Assembly (NCBI GenBank): GCA_034006035.1
Contig: JAVETN010000009.1
Location: forward strand, 47,322 to 111,321
From: Desulforegulaceae bacterium
GTDB taxonomy: Bacteria; Desulfobacterota; Desulfobacteria; Desulfobacterales; JACKCP01
Length of the DNA stretch: 64,000 bases
Direction of reading: 5' to 3'
Below, in pieces: positions 55,661 to 64,000 of this stretch. Every line of letters begins with the position of its first letter. The first letter of the stretch is position 1. The notes under the pieces were generated by a model that worked only from the letters and a program-made list of their open reading frames with translations, was not told the DNA's origin and did no database searches. The translations under genes were made by a program, and so were the position numbers.

Positions 55661-57424
55661 TTATACTTCAGACAAAATTCTATCGTACATTTTGCCAACC
55701 CCATAATCTCTTCTTCTCATAAATTTGTTTGTAGAAGGACCAGTAAGCTGCATTTCAGGATTTCTTTCAAGAACACTCAAGGCTATTGCCATTTCTTTGG
55801 TGCAGCCTGTACTGTATGTAGAGTCTTTACCCACCCATTCAGGAGGAACTTTTTTTCCAAGAAGTTTAAATGAATAGGCAATGTCATCATAACTCTGGAA
55901 TCTCCAGATATCAATATAACCGCTTCTTTGCACTATTTCCCACATATACATTAAATCATCTGCATCCATTCCTGATTCATAATATTTGGAAGGATTGATT
56001 ATAAATGTATTTTCATAGCTTTGCTCCAAATAGGATATAAAAGTAGACATAATTTCAGTGGCTTCATCAATCTTGCCTGGAATGGAACCTATTATACCGC
56101 TGTAAAACATCACAGTTGAACCAGACTCTTTTTTGGTTCTCATTTTTTCAATTATCTCGGCTGCCTTTTTTTCAAGATCTTCTCTTCTAAACCTTATCAC
56201 TTCAGGATGGGCTGCCTTAAGAGCTATTACAACAAACCCGTCTTCATTATGGGAAATGTTAAATACTGGTCTTGTAAACTCAAAATGAGTATCAAAAAAC
56301 CTTCTTTTCTGCTCTATTCCTCTGGAAATTATTGCGTCACATTCCTTAAATGCACGTGCAAAAGTAGTTGAAGCCTTTAAAAGATTTAAATTTTCCTGGG
56401 TTCCGTCTGAAATAACAAGAACATTTTTTTCTCGCTGAAGATATGAAATAATTTCATTTTTAGAAAGATCCCTTCCATAAACAAACTCACTATGACTTAA
56501 TTCTGACTTAAGAGTTTCATCTTCCTCAGCATCTGTAATATCAACTTTTGAATAAATAGGGGCCTCTTTAAAGACAAGGAAAACTTTATGACCAAGAGAA
56601 GCAAGGTAATTAACAATCCTTATATCTAAAATAACTTCTCCAGCCTCGTCTGCCAGCCACATGAGCTTTTTTTTCTGTCTTTTTTCAATTATAGACCCGC
56701 CACCTTCAATTCCAAGGAAGGAAAAAAAGTCTTTTACACCATTACCAAAAAACTTTTTATCAAAGCACTTTTGTAATTTTTTGCTGTCAATATGATGATC
56801 TTTGTCCCAGAAAATATCTGGCTGCCCTATTAAAGCAATAAACCGCCTAAGTTCAATATATTCTAACTTTCTTCTAATTTCCGACAAAGAGTCTGGAACT
56901 CCTGTTTCTCTGTTTACTCTTATATTGTCAATGGCTGTTTTAAACAGATTTGACTCAAGGAAATTTCTAACCAGCATATTTTTTTCAGCCTTAATTTTAA
57001 AATAAGGATCGCTTATTCCAGACTGATTAATAAAAATTTTAAAAAGCCTTTTTTCAAGCCTTGAAGGAATCATCATAAGATCCCTTGTTTCATGATCAAA
57101 TTTTATACTTAAAAGAGCTTTTAAAAACGGTTTTTTTTCTTCATCTGAGACAAAATCATCAACAAGTTTAAAAATTCTTTCTTTTACTTTTGAGTATATA
57201 AATTCAAGCTCAGGATTTTTGCTCCTGGAAATTATTCTATGAAACATTTCATCAGTACAGGGATAATAATGAATTTTCTCATGCTTCATATAAACCATAA
57301 ACCCAATCTGTTCAGGAGAAGCAACCTCATCGGGATAAATGGAATGATCAAGGTGATTTTCAATAAAAAAGATAGCATAAAACGCATCAAATTCCGGATT
57401 TTGACCCGGGGTAAAATTAATCAC
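55661..57424 (-). CDS. DUF89/ARMT1-like domain protein, long form
   Basis: A 587-residue soluble protein. The middle (about 250-425) resembles DUF89 metal-dependent phosphatases: WLADEAGEVILDIRIVNYLASLGHKVFLVFKEAPIYSKVDITDAEED and the CDAIISRGIE segment match the family's DNaGE...K..PIxNDVTxxD and 'DxIIxKG' blocks, although the DN of the usual DNAGE reads DEAGE here. The flanking ~250 N-terminal and ~150 C-terminal residues (SGNPE-like ERNPEMQLTGPSTNKFMRRRDYGVGKMYD) are not recognised. Start GTG 57424, with CGGAGG 5 bases upstream; the ATG at 57463 lacks one. Function unknown; metabolite-damage phosphatase is a family inference. Confidence 0.7.
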   Translation of the reverse strand: MINFTPGQNPEFDAFYAIFFIENHLDHSIYPDEVASPEQIGFMVYMKHEKIHYYPCTDEMFHRIISRSKNPELEFIYSKVKERIFKLVDDFVSDEEKKPFLKALLSIKFDHETRDLMMIPSRLEKRLFKIFINQSGISDPYFKIKAEKNMLVRNFLESNLFKTAIDNIRVNRETGVPDSLSEIRRKLEYIELRRFIALIGQPDIFWDKDHHIDSKKLQKCFDKKFFGNGVKDFFSFLGIEGGGSIIEKRQKKKLMWLADEAGEVILDIRIVNYLASLGHKVFLVFKEAPIYSKVDITDAEEDETLKSELSHSEFVYGRDLSKNEIISYLQREKNVLVISDGTQENLNLLKASTTFARAFKECDAIISRGIEQKRRFFDTHFEFTRPVFNISHNEDGFVVIALKAAHPEVIRFRREDLEKKAAEIIEKMRTKKESGSTVMFYSGIIGSIPGKIDEATEIMSTFISYLEQSYENTFIINPSKYYESGMDADDLMYMWEIVQRSGYIDIWRFQSYDDIAYSFKLLGKKVPPEWVGKDSTYSTGCTKEMAIALSVLERNPEMQLTGPSTNKFMRRRDYGVGKMYDRILSEV

Positions 57425-57524
57425 AAAAACCTCCGATGAAGTTAATTTTATAAGCAAATTCAAACTTAGTTAAATTTTTTTTGTTGTTTTTTATAAACTT
57501 AAAAAATTTAATTCAAGTTAAAAC

Positions 57525-58208
57525 TTAATTTGAGTACCTGGTAGGATCTTTAACACCTGCTTTTTCAAATCCTTTTTTTCTTATTTCACAACTATCACAT
57601 TTTCCACAAGATCTCCCTTTTTCATCGGGATTGTAACAGCTGGATGTCAGTCCATAATCCATTCCAAGTTCTATTCCTTTTTTAATTATCTGATCTTTAG
57701 AAAGTTTGGCAAGAGGGGTGTGGATTTTAAAAGGATTTCCTTCAATTCCTTTTTTGGTTCCAAGATTTACAGCCTTTGAAAAAGCTTCAATAAATTCAGC
57801 TCTGCAATCAGGATATCCACTATAGTCAATTGTAGTAACCCCTATAAAAATATCGTCTGCTCCAATAACTTCTGCATAGGAAACAGCATAGGAAAGAAAA
57901 ATTATATTTCTTGAAGGAACATAGGTAATAGGGATTTCCTTATTGTTTTCCTTAAAATCAGGAACATTCATTTTTTTATCAGTAAGAGCTGAGCCTCCTA
58001 TAAGGGACATATCACTGTTAATTATAAGATGTTCAGCTACTCCAAGAAATTTTGAAGTTTGTTTTGCAAAATCAAGTTCTTTTTTGTGTCTTTGATTATA
58101 ATCAAAGGAGATTGCAAACACATCAAAACCCATATCTTTAGCAATAGCTGTACAGGTTGCTGAATCAATTCCACCGCTTAAAAGCACCACAGCCTTTTTT
58201 GTATTCAT
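57525..58208 (-). CDS. queC: 7-cyano-7-deazaguanine synthase
   Basis: Converts carboxydeazaguanine to preQ0 with ATP and ammonia in queuosine synthesis. The 227-residue protein has the PP-loop [12 protein letters not shown] (residues 8-19), [11 protein letters not shown] and the zinc motif [21 protein letters not shown]. It starts one base after queE ends; AGGGGAG precedes the ATG. Confidence 0.96.
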   Translation of the reverse strand: MNTKKAVVLLSGGIDSATCTAIAKDMGFDVFAISFDYNQRHKKELDFAKQTSKFLGVAEHLIINSDMSLIGGSALTDKKMNVPDFKENNKEIPITYVPSRNIIFLSYAVSYAEVIGADDIFIGVTTIDYSGYPDCRAEFIEAFSKAVNLGTKKGIEGNPFKIHTPLAKLSKDQIIKKGIELGMDYGLTSSCYNPDEKGRSCGKCDSCEIRKKGFEKAGVKDPTRYSN

Positions 58209-58209
58209 T

Positions 58210-58854
58210 TTACACTCCCCTCATTGACTCAGGCCAAATTACTTTATGCATCTGGATTTGCATCCTTGAATCAGACTTTTCCTTAATTACCCATGAAGCA
58301 AGATCCCTTAAATCAGTTTTTCCAAATACAGGAGAAAAAATTATATTTTCAGGTCTTATTTTTAAATTTGATTTTTTTATTAAATCAACAGCAAAATCAA
58401 AATCTTTTTTGTTTTCAACAACAAACTTAAGCTGATCTTCATTTTCAAGCTTTTCAAGATTGGAATAAAGATTAAATTTATCCATTTTACTTGAAGGGGT
58501 TTTAATATCCATTATTTTCACACAGGATTTTTCAACAAGATCAAGATCATAACTTCCGTTTGTTTCTATAAGGGTTTTAAAACCTTTACTTAAAAGCACT
58601 TGAATAAGCTTGGGAGTGTTTTCCTGTAATAGAGGCTCTCCTCCTGTTATTTCTACAAGATTTACTTTGTAAGAATCAATTTTTTCTAAAATTGATTCTA
58701 TTTCAACAGCTATTCCTTGATTAAAAGAATATTTGGTATCACAATATGAACATCTCAGGTTGCAGCCTGTAAGCCTTATCATCACACAAGGCCTTCCCTG
58801 ATCAAGGCCTTCTCCCTGGATGGAGCAAAAAATTTCATTTACAATAAGTTTCAT
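58210..58854 (-). CDS. queE: 7-carboxy-7-deazaguanine synthase, radical SAM
   Basis: Radical SAM enzyme converting 6-carboxytetrahydropterin to carboxydeazaguanine. The 214-residue protein has the cluster motif [10 protein letters not shown] (residues about 31-40; CxxxCxxC), FCSIQGEG before it and [10 protein letters not shown] after. It is upstream of queC on the same strand. QueD is not in this window; GTP entry to the pathway would come from folE2 at about 44 kb. Confidence 0.95.
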   Translation of the reverse strand: MKLIVNEIFCSIQGEGLDQGRPCVMIRLTGCNLRCSYCDTKYSFNQGIAVEIESILEKIDSYKVNLVEITGGEPLLQENTPKLIQVLLSKGFKTLIETNGSYDLDLVEKSCVKIMDIKTPSSKMDKFNLYSNLEKLENEDQLKFVVENKKDFDFAVDLIKKSNLKIRPENIIFSPVFGKTDLRDLASWVIKEKSDSRMQIQMHKVIWPESMRGV

Positions 58855-59026
58855 ATTTACTCATGAATTTGCAATTTAAGCCGATTTATATTAAAAATCT
58901 GATTTTCTTGATAAACAAAACCAGTCAAACAAACATTATAAAAGAAATTTGTTCTTTTGGCATTAGAAAAACAATGATTTTAATTATTAAAAAATTTAAA
59001 CAGATAATCTCAAACCTGAAAACAAA

Positions 59027-59620
59027 ATGAAAAAAAAACAAACAGATAAAATAATTAGCAAAAAAAAATCAAAAGCCAAAAAAATTTTGTTTATAATTTT
59101 TACTTTGATTTTATCCTTGATAATTGCCGGCGGAATAACCTGGTATATTTACATTGAAAAAGACAGATTTAAGCCAAAAACTCACGAGTTTTTTGAATTC
59201 CCGCTTAAAACCCAGACATTTTTTTATAAAAACTATCCAAAATTAATTTCTCTAGTGGATTCAATTGACAATGAGCTGGAAAAAGTAAAAAAAGAAGCCC
59301 AAAGAATTGAAAAACTTGAAAAAGATTATCCAGGCCAAAAAAATATAACAGAAAGAGCTCTTCTAAAACTAGAAAAAATTCAAACCGACTCAAAAAATGA
59401 AATGGATAAAATCATAAATGATTTAAACAATATTTTTGTCAGGGCAAATCTTGGCTCTGCTCCTTTTGAAGAAAACTTCATTAATGACACAAAAATTGCT
59501 GAAGAAAAACTTGATTCACTCCAAAATAAAATATCCAGAGAATCCAAGCCCTATAAATCTGATAAAAAAGAACCTCAAAGTATCCTGGAAAATATTAAAT
59601 CATATTTTCACCTAAATTAA
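59027..59620 (+). CDS. Hypothetical coiled-coil membrane protein
   Basis: A 197-residue protein with a very Lys-rich N-terminus (MKKKQTDKIISKKKSKAKK), one hydrophobic segment (about 22-44, ILFIIFTLILSLIIAGGITWY) and a Lys/Glu-rich helical C-terminal part (about 80-190) with heptad-like coiled coils. Single-pass, C-terminus outside. No family recognised. Confidence 0.6.
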   Translation: MKKKQTDKIISKKKSKAKKILFIIFTLILSLIIAGGITWYIYIEKDRFKPKTHEFFEFPLKTQTFFYKNYPKLISLVDSIDNELEKVKKEAQRIEKLEKDYPGQKNITERALLKLEKIQTDSKNEMDKIINDLNNIFVRANLGSAPFEENFINDTKIAEEKLDSLQNKISRESKPYKSDKKEPQSILENIKSYFHLN

Positions 59621-59727
59621 GCGTCTTATATTTAAAAATATAAAAACCAAGGGAATCTTAAGAATTAAGCCATCTAAGGGCAAACTTAAAAATCACTTAA
59701 TTCACCTTTAGCTCAAACTAAAAGGGC

Positions 59728-62700
59728 TTATGTTTTTAAGCTGATGCTTGATTCTTTTTTTACCGGATCAATTGCTTTTCTAACAGCTGCTGCAAGATCT
59801 TTTTTTAAAACAGGCTTCATTATAAAAGCGGAGATTTCCTTATTTATATTTTTTTCCATTTTAACTGTTCCAGTAAACCCTGAACAAATAATTACCGGAA
59901 AATCTTTTCTAATTGAGTGAACTTTTCTAGCAAGCTCAAGTCCTGTCATATTGGGCATTGTATGATCTGTAACCAAAAGATCATAAGCGTCCGGGGCAGC
60001 TTTAAAAGCTTCAAAAGCCTCTAGACTACTTGTTCTTAAAGTTGTTTTATAACCCAGCCTCTTAAGGGTTCCACCCATAACCTCAACTATAAGTTCTTCA
60101 TCATCAACAACAAGAATGTGTTCCTTGCCCCCTTTAATTCTTTCTGAAAGTAAATTTTCATTAGAATTGTCAGACTCTTTTGCTATGGGAAGATAAGTGT
60201 TAAAAGAAGAGCCTTTTCCTTTTTCACTAAATACCCTCAAAAAACCTCTGCAGGATTTGACTATCCCGTGAACTGTAGCAAGCCCAAGCCCTGTCCCCTT
60301 GCCCTGCAACTTTGTGGTAAAATAAGGATCGAAAATTTTTTCAATAACATCTTGAGAAATTCCATCACCTGTGTCTGAAACTACAAGCTTAAGATATTTT
60401 CCTAATTTGATATCCGGCATTAAAGATCTGTCAATATCTTTTTCATCAAGTTCTACTGCCTCAAGACTGATCTTAAGAACTCCTCCTTTGTTTTCCATTG
60501 AATGAAATGCATTGGTTCCCAGATTCATTATCAATTGATGAATTTTTGTAGGATCAGCAAAAACTGTAAGATTGGTTTTTTCAATTTCTGGTTCAATCTT
60601 TGTTCTTATTTCTATGGTTGCAGGAATAGAAGCCCTTAAAAGTTTTAAAACTTCATTAATTATCAAATCAATTCTTACAGGCTTTTTTTCTTCTTCATTC
60701 TGCCTGCTGAAAGTAAGAATCTGATGGACAAGATCCCTTGCTCTTGATGCAGCAGATAAAATATTTATAATATATCTTTTTTCATCACTGCCTTTTTCAT
60801 ATCTATTTGAAAGAAGCTCAGAAAATCCTATAATCGGAAATAAAATATTATTGAAATCATGGGCAATTCCTCCAGCAAGAGTTCCTATGGCTTCAAGCTT
60901 TTGTGATTTTCTTAATAAAGATTCCATTTTTCTTTCATGGGTAACATCTTTTTTTACCGCAACAAAATACCTAATCTCTCCGCTTCTATCAAATACAGGT
61001 GAAATTGAAGCCTCTTCTTCAAACATATCTCCATCTCTTGATTTATTCCTAAAATACCCTTTCCAGATAAGCCCTTGTTTCAGCCTGTTCCACATTTCTT
61101 CATAAAAAAAGCTTCCATGAAAACCGCTTTTAAGAATATTTGGTTTTTGACCTATGGCCTCTCTTCTAGAATATCCTGTAAGATTTTCAAAAGCAGGGTT
61201 GACATAGAGGATCGCCCCTTCTTTATCTGTGATAACAATGCTTTCAGCAGCCTGATCCATGGCAACTGATAAAATTAAGCGTTCTTCTTCCATTTTAACT
61301 CTTCTGGAAATATCAGCTGCAACTCCGCTTACTCCCACAGCCTGATTTTTGTCATTTATTATTGGAGAAATTGTAACTTCATAATAGCGATCAATAAATT
61401 TGATCACTTTTGTAAAAGCCTTGAACTTCAGTCCTTCTTTAATAAGATCAACAATTTCAGGAAAATTTTTGTAAAGCTTGAAAGCAGAAACCCCTACAAG
61501 AGAATCAGGTTTTAGCCCAAATGGTTTAAGACCCATTCCCCTGCAAAGTGTAACCACCCCTTCAGAATTAAAAGCCCACAAAACAACAGGAAGACTGCTT
61601 ATAACTGAACTAAGCCTTTCCTGGGCTTCTTTTAAATGCTTTTGTGCCAAAACCTTTTGAGAAACATCTTCAATTGAAGCAACAAACATTTCTATATCGC
61701 CATCTTCGTCAAGAAGAGGGGTGGCATTAAAAGAAAGATGAACCATCCCTTTTTCAGCCAAGGTAACAACATGTCTTATATCCTGAAGCTTTGTTTTTTT
61801 ACGTTTTAGAAGATTGAAAATACATTGATCATCATCAAGCTTATTCAAATTAAAATCTCGTATATTCAACAATTTATCATTAAAAGATTTACACTTGATT
61901 TCATCTGCTTCCTGTCCAAGAATCTCAGCAGTTCTTTGGTTTGCATAAAGTATTTCACCTGATTTTCCATCAACTGCAATTATTCCTGCAGGACTTGTTT
62001 CAACAACTTTAGAAAGGAAAGCTCTTTCCTTTCTAAGCTCATTTTCAACTTCCTTTAATTTTTCTATTTCACGGACTATAGATAAAAGATGGGGTTTGCC
62101 GTTTAAAATAATTTTTGAGGCAGAAAACAGGCCTGTGATAAACTTACCCGACTTAAGCTGAAATTTAGACTCGTAGTTTATAACTATTCCGTCTTTTTCA
62201 ACCATATCAATCATCTTAAAACGATCTTCCATTTTTTCCCAAAAAATAAATTTTAAAGCAAGATGATCCTTTACCTCTTCTGCCTCATACCCTGTTATTT
62301 TGGTAAAACCATCATTAACATCAACAATAACACCTTCAGGAAATGTTGTTATCACCACAGCATCTGGATTCGTTTTAAAAGCTACTCTGAATTGATTTTC
62401 ACTTTCTGCCACTTTTAAAAAAGCCTGATGTTTTTGAATAGCTACAGCAAAAAGGGCCGCTATTTTTTCAAACTGGTTTTTAATTGAATGATTAAATTCA
62501 ATATCCCTGCTTCCCGCAGCTATAATTCCCACAACCTTGTTTTTTACTGCTGCAGGAACAGCAATTACCGAGTTTAAATAAAAATCCTGAACCTTGCCTG
62601 GAAGAATTGAAAGTTCATTTTCTGCCTTGTTTAAATAAAGTCCCTTTCCAGAATTAATTGCCTTACCGCAGATCCCCTTGATTTTTGACAAAGATTTTTT

Positions 62701-63519
62701 AAAAACAACCTCTTCTAAAGTTTTATCTAAATCATAACTGCAACCAAAAAGCTCCACTAAGCCCTGATCTTGATCTATAAACCCTGATACAATGTATTGG
62801 GAGCCGGTAAGGGAAGAAACAGCCTGATTAACTGCCATAGAAGCTTCGTGCATAGTGTTTGATATAAGAACAGTTCTAGCAAACCTTGCTATGATTTCAT
62901 CATTACTGGATTTTTTGGCAAGAATTTTTTCTGTGTTTTTACCCATTTCTATCATTTTTTGCAGTTTGGAATGCTGAATAAGAAAATACAAACCCAGCAA
63001 AAAAAAACAAATAAGAGATAAACCCACATATAAAGTTGTGGTCCAGGTGATCTTGAAAAAATAAAGAATATTACCTTCTACATATAAATATGTTGAAACC
63101 TGGTTATTGGTTTCAAGGGGATAGAGCATCTGAAACTCGAATTTATCCATTTTATATTTAATAGTGGTCAAGATTTCTTCTGTGGGGGTGATAAATTCAG
63201 AATTTTCTTCTGAAGGAAAAGCAAAAGAACTTTGGTTTCTACCTTTAACTAAAATATTGAGGTTTTTGATCCATTTATTTTCCAGATTTTTGGAATCCAG
63301 ATATTTTTTTATTCCCGGAAGGGACTCAAAACTAGGATATTCATCGTCAGGCAGAACTTTTCTTAATTCAAAACCCATTTTTCTTATATTTTCAATCCCT
63401 GCTGAAAGCCCTTTTGTATTAACAAAAACAGTAAAGCCAAACGAAAGGATAAAAAAGAACAAAAGAAAAACAAGCCCAAAAATCCATATTTTTGCTGAAG
63501 TTTTGATGGTGTTAAGCAT
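59728..63519 (-). CDS. Hybrid sensor histidine kinase, multi-PAS
   Basis: A 1263-residue membrane sensor kinase. Two TM segments (about 13-33 and 155-177) bracket a periplasmic domain of roughly 120 residues. Then: GAF domain (about 215-365), four PAS domains (about 375-490, 500-620, 630-745, 755-875; e.g. ILYANQRTAEILGQEADEI, AILYVNPAFENLTGYSRREAIG), HisKA with phosphoacceptor His near residue 889 in LAGGIAHDFNNIL, HATPase_c (MNLGTNAF; DTGDGISQDV; GTGLGLATV) and a C-terminal receiver with phosphoacceptor Asp near residue 1184 in LLVTDHTMPNMTG. No partner regulator lies next to it. The signal is unknown. The start codon lacks a strong ribosome-binding site. Confidence 0.9.
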   Translation of the reverse strand: MLNTIKTSAKIWIFGLVFLLFFFILSFGFTVFVNTKGLSAGIENIRKMGFELRKVLPDDEYPSFESLPGIKKYLDSKNLENKWIKNLNILVKGRNQSSFAFPSEENSEFITPTEEILTTIKYKMDKFEFQMLYPLETNNQVSTYLYVEGNILYFFKITWTTTLYVGLSLICFFLLGLYFLIQHSKLQKMIEMGKNTEKILAKKSSNDEIIARFARTVLISNTMHEASMAVNQAVSSLTGSQYIVSGFIDQDQGLVELFGCSYDLDKTLEEVVFKKSLSKIKGICGKAINSGKGLYLNKAENELSILPGKVQDFYLNSVIAVPAAVKNKVVGIIAAGSRDIEFNHSIKNQFEKIAALFAVAIQKHQAFLKVAESENQFRVAFKTNPDAVVITTFPEGVIVDVNDGFTKITGYEAEEVKDHLALKFIFWEKMEDRFKMIDMVEKDGIVINYESKFQLKSGKFITGLFSASKIILNGKPHLLSIVREIEKLKEVENELRKERAFLSKVVETSPAGIIAVDGKSGEILYANQRTAEILGQEADEIKCKSFNDKLLNIRDFNLNKLDDDQCIFNLLKRKKTKLQDIRHVVTLAEKGMVHLSFNATPLLDEDGDIEMFVASIEDVSQKVLAQKHLKEAQERLSSVISSLPVVLWAFNSEGVVTLCRGMGLKPFGLKPDSLVGVSAFKLYKNFPEIVDLIKEGLKFKAFTKVIKFIDRYYEVTISPIINDKNQAVGVSGVAADISRRVKMEEERLILSVAMDQAAESIVITDKEGAILYVNPAFENLTGYSRREAIGQKPNILKSGFHGSFFYEEMWNRLKQGLIWKGYFRNKSRDGDMFEEEASISPVFDRSGEIRYFVAVKKDVTHERKMESLLRKSQKLEAIGTLAGGIAHDFNNILFPIIGFSELLSNRYEKGSDEKRYIINILSAASRARDLVHQILTFSRQNEEEKKPVRIDLIINEVLKLLRASIPATIEIRTKIEPEIEKTNLTVFADPTKIHQLIMNLGTNAFHSMENKGGVLKISLEAVELDEKDIDRSLMPDIKLGKYLKLVVSDTGDGISQDVIEKIFDPYFTTKLQGKGTGLGLATVHGIVKSCRGFLRVFSEKGKGSSFNTYLPIAKESDNSNENLLSERIKGGKEHILVVDDEELIVEVMGGTLKRLGYKTTLRTSSLEAFEAFKAAPDAYDLLVTDHTMPNMTGLELARKVHSIRKDFPVIICSGFTGTVKMEKNINKEISAFIMKPVLKKDLAAAVRKAIDPVKKESSISLKT

Positions 63520-63714
63520 TGACTGAAAGCCTTATTGAAACTTTTAAAAAATTAAACTTCTGATTATTAATGCTTTTAAAAAACATACGAAATACTCTTT
63601 GTCAAACTAATCAACAAAAAATCCATCATTATACTGAATGCTTGAAAAGTCAGTCCAGGTTTTATAAAATTAAATTAATAAATTTTTAAAATTTAAGGTT
63701 AAAAAAGTTATTGT

Positions 63715-63816
63715 GCCGCCCGGAAATCTCATCATTTTTGTTTATAGATGTTTTATGTGGGATAATTCGGAGGGAGAATGAATATATTAGGTTAGCATAT
63801 CTTAAAACCGGACGGC
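63715..63816. ncRNA. Candidate structured RNA or cis element, unassigned
   Basis: GCCGCCCGG (63715-63723) and CCGGACGGC (63808-63816) pair over 8 of 9 positions and enclose 84 bases. Inside, ATCTCAT (63726-63732) and GTGGGAT (63757-63763) can pair, and ATAT/ATAT ends form another arm, giving a multi-branched shape. Strand is unknown: on the minus strand it would lie in the leader of the histidine kinase, on the plus strand it would face the tRNAs. No known RNA family is recognised. Confidence 0.3.
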
Positions 63817-63828
63817 TCAATAAATAAA

Positions 63829-63846
63829 GGACAGTTTAAACTGTCC
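63829..63846 (-). terminator. Terminator of the tRNA operon
   Basis: GGACAGTTTAAACTGTCC is a perfect 18-base palindrome, followed on the minus strand by T-rich sequence (TTTATTTATT). It lies 14 bases past the tRNA-Cys 3' end. Confidence 0.75.
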
Positions 63847-63860
63847 TGACTAATAAATTT

Positions 63861-63935
63861 TGGAGGCGGCACTCAGATTTGAACTGAGGAATAAAGGCTT
63901 TGCAGGCCTCTGCCTTACCACTTGGCTATGCCGCC
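63861..63935 (-). tRNA. tRNA-Cys (anticodon GCA)
   Basis: The minus strand gives a full cloverleaf, including an encoded CCA: acceptor GGCGGCA with TGCCGCC, D-arm AGCCAAGTGGTAAGGC, anticodon loop CTGCAAA (GCA), T-loop GTTCAAATC. It is downstream of tRNA-Gly by one base. Confidence 0.95.
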
Positions 63936-63936
63936 G

Positions 63937-64000
<64 letters not shown>

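Larger units (their letters stand above)
63520..63860. other. Intergenic region with candidate structured element
   Basis: About 340 bases with no ORF. The left half is AT-rich. 63715-63816 is enclosed by GC-rich complementary ends and is described separately. The right end holds the tRNA terminator. Confidence 0.5.

Noticed and set aside
63715..63816. Possible tRNA-Sec (selC) because of 8-9 bp closing stem and about 100-base length
   Set aside because: No T-loop (GTTCGAATC-like), no UCA anticodon arm of the right shape and no CCA-compatible 3' end were found.

Overview
The window is chromosomal DNA from a low-GC bacterium (it looks AT-rich throughout, with poly-A/T intergenic regions). The gene content suggests a deltaproteobacterium (Desulfobacterota, probably Desulfobacterales-like). 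The clues are a PxxKW-type cysteine-rich small protein, a small dual-CXXC protein with an in-frame TGA that looks like selenocysteine, a CGGC-domain gene, DUF4388 and EF-hand-rich proteins of a kind common in that group, citramalate-based isoleucine synthesis, FolE2 with QueC/QueE, and a GNAT/RimK-like ATP-grasp fusion. The assignment is inference from gene content; no rRNA is present.

Layout. 1-2.4 kb: the 3' part of a secreted C39-like/DUF2135 protein and a small lipoprotein. 2.4-8.2 kb: metG, a SpoU methyltransferase, truA with a small putative selenoprotein upstream, argJ and rluB. 8.2-12 kb: an aldehyde dehydrogenase, a Bcr/CflA-type MFS exporter and a frameshifted CGGC gene. 12.2-19.1 kb (minus strand): a branched-chain amino-acid operon, leader peptide-ilvD-ilvB-ilvN-ilvC-cimA, preceded by a complete transcription attenuator. 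19.2-21.6 kb: kdsD and a phosphofructokinase. 21.8-29.3 kb: PxxKW protein, an EF-hand protein, an Uup-like ABC-F ATPase, RlmD, a DHH-CBS protein and a membrane protein. 29.6-43.9 kb (plus strand): ACT and DUF711 pair, mnmD, parE-parC, a DUF4388/DUF1566 membrane protein, an AlkD-like protein, dtd, a PBP4-like enzyme, a probable envelope protein and mgtE. 44-52.2 kb (minus strand): lon-tsaB-psd-pssA, asd, greA, rpoZ-ttcA-family-folE2. 52.4-63.5 kb: prepilin peptidase, GNAT/ATP-grasp fusion, a DUF89-like protein, queE-queC, a coiled-coil membrane protein and a large hybrid histidine kinase. 63.7-64 kb: a candidate structured RNA and a tRNA-Gly/tRNA-Cys pair that runs off the right edge.

How the genes fit together. 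IlvB/N, IlvC and IlvD with CimA make isoleucine from pyruvate (through citramalate) and valine, and the Ile/Val-rich leader and its three alternative RNA pairings are directly readable, so the operon should respond to charged tRNA-Ile/Val. tRNA and rRNA modification is strongly represented (TruA, RluB, RlmD, MnmD, TtcA-like, TsaB, QueC/E, FolE2, Dtd). Phospholipid head-group synthesis is covered by PssA and Psd.

The two most interesting items are the selenoprotein candidate (6024-6206) and the ilv attenuator (18901-19108). No CRISPR array, insertion sequence, phage region or recognisable defence system was seen.
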